From Candidatus Zhuqueibacterota bacterium (GTDB taxonomy: Bacteria; SM23-31; B21-G16): a DNA stretch of 13,682 bases. Below are positions 7,235-13,682 of this stretch, piece after piece; positions within the stretch are counted from its first letter, which is position 1; every line of letters starts with the position of its first letter. The position numbers and the translations under genes were made by a program. The notes beneath the pieces were generated by a model that saw nothing but the letters and a program-made list of their open reading frames with translations, was not told the origin of the DNA and ran no database searches. The stretch is from positions 1 through 13,682 of the forward strand of contig QNDJ01000012.1 of the NCBI GenBank assembly GCA_003644825.1, read 5' to 3'.

Positions 7235-9367
7235 ATGGCACAAATAAATAGAAATCTTGTTAATGTAATATTAATTCTTATTTTTATATTGCAAAATAAT
7301 GCAAATTCCCAGACTAAAACAGGGAAAGATGATATAAGAATAATATACGCCAGGAAAACTGACGAAGAAATTAAAATCGATGGTAACTTGTTTGAAAAAT
7401 CCTGGGAAAAAGTATCCCCTCAGGCAGATTTTATCCAGTTAGAACCCCATAAAGGAAAATTAGCTACAGAAAAAACAGAAGTTAAAGTTCTTTATAACGA
7501 AGAAAATCTTTATATAGGGTTCAAATGTTATACATCATCACCATCAGATATCATTGCTTCTATAACAAGAAGAGACCAATTATTAGGCTCTGGACATCAA
7601 TCCCGGAAGAGTGATGATAATGTTGTTATAATCATAGATACATTTAATGATATGAGAAATGGCTATTGTTTTGCAATCAATCCTTTAGGAACTCAACTTG
7701 ATATGAAAATTGCAAATGATGGAAGAAGCAGAGATACTAATTGGGACAGCGGCTGGAAAGCAAAAGCTCAAAAACATAAGTGGGGATGGTCAGCAGAATT
7801 TTCTATTCCATTTAAAATTATGAGATTTAATATATCAAAAAATATGGTCTGGGGAATAAATTTTGGCAGGTTCATTTCAAAAAAACTGGAAACCGACTGG
7901 TGGTCAGGAAGAATGGATGAAGATTTTCGTATATCTCAGGGTGGAATCTTAATGGGGCTTGACATCCTGAAAAAGGAAAAAGATCTCCACTTAATACCAT
8001 ATAGCACATCAAGGCAGGAAAAAATAACCTCAAAAAATATACAGGGAAGATGGAAAGAAGAAATAGGTTTAGATATTGAATATAACCCTATTTCTAACTT
8101 AACAAGCAATTTTACTATAAACCCTGATTTTGCAAGTGTTGAAGGAGACCGGGAACAAATAAATCTGACACGATTTGAACTGCAGTTTCCCGAAAAAAGA
8201 AGGTTTTTTCTCGAGGGCAGCGAGCTCTTCAGAAACAGAATAAGAGTTTTCTATTCAAGGAGAATCGGTAATATTTTATACGGTGGGAAAGCTACAGGAA
8301 AATTTAAAAAATACAACATTGCTATGATAAATGTTCAGGCAGAAAAAGTTCAGGATGACCCATATACTGATAATAATGAGTCATTCCCCGAAGCAAACAT
8401 CTCCGTTTTCAGAGCCCAGAGAGATATTCTGAAATCCTCAACCATAGGTTTACTGGCTGTTAATAAACAATGGAAAGGTGGGTATAACAGGGTCGTAAGT
8501 CTCGATGCAACATTGAATTTACCATATCATCTGTATGGAACTGCACAGTTTGTTGGGTCCTGGCCGGGTAATTTGACAAAGGGAAGCGCCTTCTTTCTGA
8601 GGCTGGAAAGAAGATCAAATATATATGATTATCATCTCAGATATACAAACCTTGGAGAAGAATTTCGTGAAAGGGTTAATCCCGTTGGATTTATAAGAGA
8701 TGATGACAGGCACGAACTCGATTCCGCAGTAAGATATAAGTGGTGGATTAAAGGTAAAAAACTTGATTATATCGATTACCGCTCCAACTATAACATCTAC
8801 TGGAGTCATAAAAAAATCCTCAGAAGTTATGATATATGGGAAAGGCTACGATTTTATTTTGTAAATAAATTAAGCATTGAAACAATGTATGATTATGAAT
8901 TTAAACTATTTGAAAAACGATTCTTTAATAACAAAAAGAGTATAAAAATAGGATATAATACCGAAGAATGGACTTCCAAAGAAATTGAATTTCAATGGGG
9001 AAAAAACTTCGATAGAGATTATAAATTGTATTCTGCAAGTGCAAAATTCAAACCAAGCAGAAAACTCTCTATTGAATATTCATTAAAAAGACTCATATTT
9101 AACCCGGACCCAAATAATAATACCACGTTTATTAACATCCTGATATGTAATTACCAGTTCAATCCAGATTTATTTATCAGATTATTTGTTCAAAACAACT
9201 CTTCCATAGATAGATATTATATTTATTCTATTTTCGGTTATAGGTTCAGACCCCCCTACAGTGCAATTTACGTTGTATTCACCAACGATAGATTCTGCTC
9301 CTTACATAAAACAATTGAAACAAACAGAATTTTATTCCTGAAGTTTTCCTACTCTCTGGACTTATAG
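7235..9367 (+). CDS. DUF5916 outer-membrane protein with N-terminal CBM9-like domain
   Basis: This is a 710-residue predicted outer-membrane protein. Residues 1-26 are a signal peptide (MAQINRNLVN, hydrophobic core, then NANSQ). Residues about 35-225 match the CBM9-like beta-sandwich that starts with a 'DEEIKIDGNLFEKSW' type sequence and continues through VLYNEENLYIGF and WDSGWKAKAQKHKWGWSAEFSIPF-like segments (here around residues 160-200). The rest is the DUF5916 region, marked by NPDFASVEGDREQINLTRFE and FPEKRRFFLEGSELF (about 290-330), and followed by alternating aromatic/polar strands typical of a beta-barrel to the end. Such proteins are common in Bacteroidota and related diderms. Their role is not established; carbohydrate or surface-polymer handling is often assumed from the first domain. 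AGGA at 7225-7228 gives a good ribosome site. It is the last gene of the + strand run, 39 bp after its neighbour. Confidence 0.9.
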   Translation: MAQINRNLVNVILILIFILQNNANSQTKTGKDDIRIIYARKTDEEIKIDGNLFEKSWEKVSPQADFIQLEPHKGKLATEKTEVKVLYNEENLYIGFKCYTSSPSDIIASITRRDQLLGSGHQSRKSDDNVVIIIDTFNDMRNGYCFAINPLGTQLDMKIANDGRSRDTNWDSGWKAKAQKHKWGWSAEFSIPFKIMRFNISKNMVWGINFGRFISKKLETDWWSGRMDEDFRISQGGILMGLDILKKEKDLHLIPYSTSRQEKITSKNIQGRWKEEIGLDIEYNPISNLTSNFTINPDFASVEGDREQINLTRFELQFPEKRRFFLEGSELFRNRIRVFYSRRIGNILYGGKATGKFKKYNIAMINVQAEKVQDDPYTDNNESFPEANISVFRAQRDILKSSTIGLLAVNKQWKGGYNRVVSLDATLNLPYHLYGTAQFVGSWPGNLTKGSAFFLRLERRSNIYDYHLRYTNLGEEFRERVNPVGFIRDDDRHELDSAVRYKWWIKGKKLDYIDYRSNYNIYWSHKKILRSYDIWERLRFYFVNKLSIETMYDYEFKLFEKRFFNNKKSIKIGYNTEEWTSKEIEFQWGKNFDRDYKLYSASAKFKPSRKLSIEYSLKRLIFNPDPNNNTTFINILICNYQFNPDLFIRLFVQNNSSIDRYYIYSIFGYRFRPPYSAIYVVFTNDRFCSLHKTIETNRILFLKFSYSLDL

Positions 9368-9727
9368 ATATATTATGACCCTTTTTTATTCTAAAATGAT
9401 AATAACACTGTAATATATATATGAGGTTTGAATAAATACATCAGTTAAAAATTATAGTTGAAAAACATCATGAGCAAAATGTAGTATATCTTCTGGAGAT
9501 AAAAGGTATAAACTAAAGAAATCTTAGGAACCTCTATTACAGAAGTCGAATTGTAAGGTTCAACACTTGGAGTTGTTTGCAGGTAATCAGTGATAAGACA
9601 AAAAAATCTTTTAGAATCTTACCATAACACTATCATAAATAAAAGTTTATTCAAATTTTAATTGAAGACAAAGTTTAACAGATTCCTCTAATTTGCAACA
9701 ATATCCAGAAACTGGTTTTTATTTTAT
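9368..9727. other. Convergent intergenic region, no gene supported
   Basis: These 360 AT-rich bases separate two convergent genes. No intact reading frame of note is present. One frame from 9421 to 9627 is interrupted by only two stops (9433-9435 and 9514-9516) and may be a decayed gene, without a recognisable product. TATCT/AGATA (9487-9491 and 9497-9501) and CCAG/CTGG (9705-9715) are the clearest small hairpins. Confidence 0.6.
9705..9720 (+). terminator. Weak candidate terminator for the + strand run
   Basis: CCAG-AAA-CTGG is followed at once by five T residues and then a further T-rich stretch. The stem is only 4 bp and it lies about 340 bp after the DUF5916 stop, so it is a weak candidate. 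No better intrinsic terminator was found for the eight-gene run. Confidence 0.25.
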
Positions 9728-12319
9728 TCAGGGAAGAACCGTTAATTCTGCTGTACTGTAATTAAAAGAATTAAACAGAAGCTTAAACGTTCCATAAGCC
9801 TGAGCCCTCTGAATTGCATTAAACCCTATTAGAATTGCTCTTCCTTTTTTAAATGGTATTTCTACGAGTGCTGCCTTATTAAACAGTGTTTTTTCTCCTA
9901 AAATCCATCCACTCATAAGGGGATTTCTATCAGGATACATCGCAATTATATTTGCTTCAACATTAAAAGAGGGAATAACCTTAAAGGCCGGGCTTCTGGC
10001 AAAAAATGCTCCTACCTTTTCAGGCATTCCATAACCAACAGGATGAGAATTGTTAATTTTTACCGAAAGAATAGAACCAGGGCAGAAAAACTCCTCAGGC
10101 TTTTTCCCCTTCAGAATATTTATTACAGGAAGTTTGAACTCTCCCGTAAGCAAATCTGATGCCGAGTTAAGGGTTATAAGTGTTCCCCCATTTTCTACAA
10201 ACTCTTTTAAATTATAGAGCCCCTGATTACCGATACCTTTTGCAAAAAGAGGTGGAACCGTTCCTTCTTCTCTCCCCTTCAGAATACCCTCAGCTCTAAT
10301 ATCAGGAATGTAAATAACATCATATCTATCGTTCAGTTTTCCTGCTTTTATTTCCGAATTATGTATATTTTTGTATTCAATTTCAAATTTCTCAAATACC
10401 CACCTGCTCCATCCTTCACTCATACTTGCGGTCCATGGCTGATAAACGCCCAGTCTGAAGGGTTTTAATAGATATCCTTTTCCCCTGACCCTTTCATCTA
10501 TTCCATAAAAATTCAGATACAGTTCCTTTGTTATAGACTGAAGTTCATCCAGCAGACCAGCCTTTACCGGTATTACCAGATCTCCTCTGTGAATTTTTAT
10601 GTTACCTGCAGTATGTTCACCTTTACTCCAGTAAACCTCAAACCCTTTTTTCAACAACCTGTTAGTAGCTATTATGCTATTATTGGTTTTATGACTTAAC
10701 ACAAAAGCGTAATCAGGATGAGGATTTTCTACCTTTCCTTCAGGATATTCAACTTTGCGAACAGGGATAAGTTCAGCATCAAAAGGGTTATCTACCTGAA
10801 CTGTATTAACATTCATCTGGTACGGAAGGGTCCATCCACAAAAATCATAGGGCCTGACTGGTGGGCCACCAGGGTATAACCTGATATCAGGATATCTTTG
10901 AGGTTCCAGCATATCTTTTGCAAAAGCCCTGTATGGTTGAGACATTGGAACTACAAAAGTTCCGGAAGGATAGTTCACTCCATCAGCGATAAAATCTTTC
11001 CCGGTTTTATATATTTTTACTCCTCCTTCCTTAAGGACATCTATCATTTTCAATGCTGTAATATCATCCCACTGGTTGGGTGGAATTACAAAAGCAAAAG
11101 GAGGCTCTTTTTTTCCTTTTTCAATTGCCCTCTTATTCATCAAATAAAAATTGTAAAGAAGCCTTGACCTGAATTCAGAACAGGCATCAAGTAAAGATAG
11201 AGTTGCATTGAGTTCGTAATCAACAATATTCCTCAATTTCCACCAGCCACCGGGCCAGGGATTCGGAAAATTCATATACTTATCATAGGAAGGCAATCCT
11301 CTTCCCCTGCCTTTGAGTTCGGATTTTCGCTGAAATACAGGCGATGCAATTTTACAACTTGCCATCTCTGTTAACAGACCCACACAATTGTGATACCAGG
11401 CAGTCATAAGAAAAGCACCCTGCCACCACCCTGTATAAAAAGCTCCTGTTATAACACCGCTGAATCCTTTAGATTCAAGGTCAACCGCTATGTGTTCACC
11501 TAAAAGAGCTGTTTCCCGCCATATTAACGGGTCAACATTAGGATTAATCGGGTCACAGAAAGGAGGAACAAACAACCTGGCTCCCCTGTTGCCCATCTGG
11601 TGCTCATCAAGATACACCTGAGGAAACCATTCTTTATATAAAATCCTGTTAACAAGCCTTGATTCAACCTGTGTAAGCATATAAGCATCCCTATTATTAT
11701 CATGACCGGTATATGTATGATACAAATAGGGCATTGGGCTCGCCTCAAAAGGTGTCTCTAAATATTTTTCATACCAGGTTCGTACCTTCTCAAGACCATC
11801 GGGATTAAAACTCGGAACAAGAAGAAAAATCACATCATTCAGTATTCTTTTGACCCGGGGGCTTTTCTCAGTTAAAAGTCTATAAGTCAACTCTACAGAC
11901 ATCTGTGCTGCACCTACTTCCGTTGCATGAATACTGCAGGTAATTAATAGGATGAGTTTTCCCTTTTCGGAAAGTCCTTTTGCTACCTTTTCAGACATTC
12001 CTCCCGGATTTGCCAGCTTTCTGGATATACTTTTATACTCCATCAGATTCTTCATATTCTCTTCAGAGGAAATTATCGCCATTATAAAGGGCCTTCCCTC
12101 TGTAGACTTCCCCAATTCCTTAACTGTAATTTTATCCGAGGCATCGTCAAGCATATTAAAATAAGTATAAATCTGTTTCCAGCTTGCAAGTTTATAATCC
12201 TCACCAACTTTAAACCCGAGAAACTCTTCTGGTCTTACTATCTGAGAGGTTGATTGAGCTGCAAAAGTTAAAAAAATCAATGAAAAAACGATTAAAACAA
12301 AGGTTCTTTTTATCGACAT
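9728..12319 (-). CDS. Secreted M14-family zinc carboxypeptidase-like protein
   Basis: This 863-residue exported metallopeptidase of family M14 is expected to trim C-terminal residues from peptides in the periplasm or outside. Residues 1-26 are a signal peptide (MSIKR, hydrophobic core, then AAQSTSQ). The catalytic set is complete: zinc ligands His131 and Glu134 in SIHATE, NPDG (172-175), the substrate-binding Asn-Arg of HDNNRD (about 206-211), third zinc ligand His240 in YLDEHQMG, and the general base Glu318 in LLTEMAS. From about residue 630 onward the protein resembles a class I glutamine-amidotransferase-like fold (YDVIYIPD, then FVENGGTLITLNSASDLL), a pairing known for large bacterial M14 proteins. 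I chose the ATG at 12319 because a GGGG sits 7 bp upstream and it opens directly into the signal peptide. Upstream in-frame starts at 12331 (ATG), 12379 (ATG) and 12382 (TTG) would add a polar extension. It is transcribed alone, convergent to the + strand run. Confidence 0.92.
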   Translation of the reverse strand: MSIKRTFVLIVFSLIFLTFAAQSTSQIVRPEEFLGFKVGEDYKLASWKQIYTYFNMLDDASDKITVKELGKSTEGRPFIMAIISSEENMKNLMEYKSISRKLANPGGMSEKVAKGLSEKGKLILLITCSIHATEVGAAQMSVELTYRLLTEKSPRVKRILNDVIFLLVPSFNPDGLEKVRTWYEKYLETPFEASPMPYLYHTYTGHDNNRDAYMLTQVESRLVNRILYKEWFPQVYLDEHQMGNRGARLFVPPFCDPINPNVDPLIWRETALLGEHIAVDLESKGFSGVITGAFYTGWWQGAFLMTAWYHNCVGLLTEMASCKIASPVFQRKSELKGRGRGLPSYDKYMNFPNPWPGGWWKLRNIVDYELNATLSLLDACSEFRSRLLYNFYLMNKRAIEKGKKEPPFAFVIPPNQWDDITALKMIDVLKEGGVKIYKTGKDFIADGVNYPSGTFVVPMSQPYRAFAKDMLEPQRYPDIRLYPGGPPVRPYDFCGWTLPYQMNVNTVQVDNPFDAELIPVRKVEYPEGKVENPHPDYAFVLSHKTNNSIIATNRLLKKGFEVYWSKGEHTAGNIKIHRGDLVIPVKAGLLDELQSITKELYLNFYGIDERVRGKGYLLKPFRLGVYQPWTASMSEGWSRWVFEKFEIEYKNIHNSEIKAGKLNDRYDVIYIPDIRAEGILKGREEGTVPPLFAKGIGNQGLYNLKEFVENGGTLITLNSASDLLTGEFKLPVINILKGKKPEEFFCPGSILSVKINNSHPVGYGMPEKVGAFFARSPAFKVIPSFNVEANIIAMYPDRNPLMSGWILGEKTLFNKAALVEIPFKKGRAILIGFNAIQRAQAYGTFKLLFNSFNYSTAELTVLP

Positions 12320-12544
12320 TTTTAACCCCATAGGTTTGTCATTTGTTATTAAACAATTAATTAAACGGTCAAATCTCATCAAAAATTCACTTACTTATCA
12401 GTTGCCCATTTAAAAAGTTTGGAATTACAAAAGAATTAATCATAAGTCTCAGTTTATCTGTATAAGATAATTTTTCATCCCGATAGTTTTTCATACTTAG
12501 TGTACTCCAGACCAGGCAAAAACCCTGATTTTAAAGTTTTTCGG

Positions 12545-12567
12545 TCAGGCAAGGATGCCTGAACTAC
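12545..12567 (-). repeat. REP-like palindromic element with GTAG head
   Basis: Read on the minus strand, GTAG (12567-12564) is followed by one T and then a perfect 7-bp stem TCAGGCA / TGCCTGA with a TCCT loop (down to 12545). An outer TCGG (12541-12544) can also pair with CCGA (12570-12573). A GTAG tetranucleotide at the foot of a G+C-rich hairpin, in a spacer of otherwise AT-rich DNA, is the layout of REP sequences mobilised by RAYT (TnpA-REP) transposases. No long T run follows on either strand, so it is not a classical terminator. Only one copy is visible here, so its dispersed nature is inferred. Confidence 0.55.
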
Positions 12568-12591
12568 AGCCGATGGTTATTTACATTTGTA

Positions 12592-12603
12592 GAACAAGTG
12601 TTC
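12592..12603. promoter_or_regulatory. GAAC-N4-GTTC palindrome, LexA/DinR-box-like
   Basis: GAACAAGTGTTC has perfect 5-bp arms around AG and fits the GAAC-N4-GTTC consensus of the LexA (DinR) box of Gram-positive and several other bacteria. It lies about 210-270 bp upstream of the M14 start candidates, and no SOS gene adjoins it, so a functional operator is doubtful. It could also be a site for another dimeric regulator, or chance. Confidence 0.25.
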
Positions 12604-12723
12604 GTTTATGAATAGTTTTTACACAGTTTGAATAATGGTTGTGATACGTGGATAATTTTACATTATTAATTCCTTTAATTACTGGTAAAAATTCAATTTT
12701 TGAACATTTAACTTTTTCCTCAC

Positions 12724-12779
12724 CAGAATCGAATTACTGTCATCGGTTCATAACAAAACAATTTTTTATTATGATTCTG
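12724..12779. repeat. Imperfect long hairpin in spacer
   Basis: CAGAATC (12724-12730) pairs with GATTCTG (12773-12779), and inside it ATAA (12750-12753) can pair with TTAT (12769-12772). A second pair, CTGTCAT (12737-12743) with ATGACAG (12792-12798), crosses the first, which would be pseudoknot-like if both form. It could be a decayed mobile-element end or a structured RNA; chance in AT-rich DNA is also possible. Confidence 0.3.
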
Positions 12780-12887
12780 TACAGGCTCACAATGACAGGT
12801 ATTTTTAAACCACTACTGCAGGTAAAGTAACCTATTTTATATTATTAATTTTTTTTCCGTTTATTTTTTTCTGCTTTATTCAGTTCA

Positions 12888-13682
12888 CTATTTGATTAAT
12901 TTAATGGAAGTTTTAATTGTTCCACTCATAGGAATTTCCATCTGCGTCATTGAAACAGTTGCTTCAAGTGTACCGGTGGAACTCACCTCTATATAGTATC
13001 CTTTTCTATATGCGAAGAGTATTTCTCCCTTGCTTTTACTTGTTCCATCCATTGTGAAATCCATTCCCATCTGTGTCCCCTTACCCTTAATTTCGGATGT
13101 TTGCTCAAAAGCAATTTTCAAACACTCAGTATTATCCTTCATCAATTTCTCAACAACTGTATATTTAGAACTGGTATTGACATTTGTTTCATTTTCTCCA
13201 ACTTTTTCAGTATAGGAGTCTGTTGAAGTCCAGCTATCATTTATTTTAACGGATTTTTCAGATAAATCAAAAAAGAAATTTCTGAAATAGCTTGATACAG
13301 ACTGATATGAACCTTCAACAGGCGGGAATAGTTCCTGGTTTTTCATTTCCAGGAATTTACCCTTATTGGAGATTTTTACTTCAAGTTCTTTACCGATATA
13401 TTTAGACATATCAGGGCTCATTTCACCCTGAGGGGATGAAGCTGTTACAGATATAGAATCAAACCCCATCCCGAAAGTAATAGCGCCATCTTCTGCTACA
13501 TCTTTCACCTTAGAAAAAATCCTTGCTTTTACATCGGAAGTAGTTTCCATTTCATTGCCCATCACTTCCATTAACATTTCAGTATTGATTGTGAAATCAT
13601 ATTTGAGTGTGCTTCCTACTTCTGGACGATAGGTCAATATAAAACCAGTTTTCTCATTACCCCAGGGCTCAGACTTCTTTGC
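12888..13682 (-). CDS. DUF6263-like secreted/envelope protein, 5' end outside window
   Basis: This partial gene has 264 visible codons reading in from the window edge, with its stop at 12888-12890. The frame stays open to base 13682 (the visible N-terminus reads AKKSEPWGNEKTGF), so the TTG at 13637 is not the true start and the N-terminus, probably with a signal peptide, is missing. The protein is rich in alternating beta-strand pattern with many Met/Thr/Ser/Lys: STLKYDFTINTEMLMEVMG, VKDVAEDGAITFGMGFDSI, SPQGEMSPDMSKYIGKELE, ISNKGKFLEM, NDSWTSTDSY and a C-terminal MSGTIKTSIKL. This resembles the DUF6263-type family of secreted or lipid-anchored proteins of unknown function found in Bacteroidota and allied groups. 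No catalytic residues are evident. It lies upstream of the M14 gene on the same strand, but the 500-bp spacer with repeats argues against a shared transcript. The family call is from pattern similarity only. Confidence 0.75.
   Translation of the reverse strand, partial: AKKSEPWGNEKTGFILTYRPEVGSTLKYDFTINTEMLMEVMGNEMETTSDVKARIFSKVKDVAEDGAITFGMGFDSISVTASSPQGEMSPDMSKYIGKELEVKISNKGKFLEMKNQELFPPVEGSYQSVSSYFRNFFFDLSEKSVKINDSWTSTDSYTEKVGENETNVNTSSKYTVVEKLMKDNTECLKIAFEQTSEIKGKGTQMGMDFTMDGTSKSKGEILFAYRKGYYIEVSSTGTLEATVSMTQMEIPMSGTIKTSIKLIK

Larger units (their letters stand above)
12320..12887. other. Long spacer with several inverted repeats, no gene supported
   Basis: This non-coding stretch lies between two minus-strand genes. 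It should contain the M14 promoter (minus strand), but no convincing -35/-10 pair is seen. It holds a TTATCT-GTATA-AGATAA hairpin (12454-12470), a REP-like palindrome (12545-12567), a GAAC-N4-GTTC box (12592-12603) and a longer imperfect hairpin (12724-12779). A 60-codon GTG-started frame at 12648-12830 has no ribosome site and no recognisable product, so it is not called as a gene. Confidence 0.6.

Noticed and set aside
12320-12382. N-terminal extension of the M14 protein from TTG 12382 or ATG 12379/12331
   Set aside because: It places a polar stretch ahead of a clean signal peptide; the ATG at 12319 has GGGG at good spacing. ATG 12331 cannot be fully excluded.
12454-12475. TTATCT-GTATA-AGATAA hairpin with five T residues as a terminator
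   Set aside because: The T run follows on the + strand, where no gene ends; both neighbouring genes are on the minus strand.
12648-12830. 60-codon GTG-started frame on the + strand
   Set aside because: There is no ribosome site and no family resemblance, and it lies across inverted repeats of the spacer.
13635-13637. TTG start for the last minus-strand gene
   Set aside because: The frame remains open to the window edge with protein-like sequence, so the gene is cut by the window rather than starting here.
1-13682. CRISPR array, tRNA, rRNA or insertion sequence
   Set aside because: No regularly spaced direct repeats, tRNA-like cloverleaf, rRNA segments or transposase reading frame were seen.

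Overview
The window is AT-rich bacterial DNA (roughly one third G+C by eye) with long, tightly packed genes. Several products have classical signal peptides, and one is a predicted outer-membrane barrel protein. That points to a diderm (Gram-negative-type) heterotroph. The mix of DUF5916/CBM9-like barrel, large secreted M14 peptidase, CstA and gamma-glutamyltransferase is typical of peptide-using lineages such as Bacteroidota, Aminicenantes-like Acidobacteriota or related candidate phyla. Nothing in the window fixes the phylum.

Bases 87-9367 hold eight consecutive + strand genes with gaps of 0-39 bp or overlaps, so probably one transcription unit. In order they are: secreted gamma-glutamyltransferase; a CutA1-nicotinamidase fusion; a nicotinate phosphoribosyltransferase; a CstA-family transporter; a stand-alone response-regulator receiver domain; a RimK-like ATP-grasp ligase; a small cysteine-rich protein resembling the L-2-amino-thiazoline-4-carboxylate (ATC) hydrolase family; and a DUF5916 outer-membrane protein. 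Genes 2 and 3 give two successive steps of NAD salvage (nicotinamide to nicotinate to nicotinate mononucleotide). Genes 1, 4, 6 and 7 could be linked through gamma-glutamyl/thiol or peptide metabolism (hydrolysis, uptake, ligation, cysteine release), but this is inference.

Bases 9368-9727 form a convergent intergenic gap with weak terminator-like structure and a possible decayed reading frame. Bases 9728-12319 (minus) encode a secreted M14 zinc carboxypeptidase-like protein with a complete set of zinc and catalytic residues and a C-terminal amidotransferase-like region. Bases 12320-12887 are a non-coding spacer rich in inverted repeats. It includes a GTAG-headed palindrome of the REP/RAYT type, a GAAC-N4-GTTC box and a longer imperfect hairpin. 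Bases 12888-13682 (minus) are the 3' part of a lipid- or envelope-type secreted beta-rich protein (DUF6263-like) whose start lies beyond the window.

The most notable items are the CutA1-nicotinamidase fusion beside the next enzyme of the same pathway, the overlapping ATP-grasp/ATC-hydrolase-like gene pair, and the REP-like element in the last spacer.
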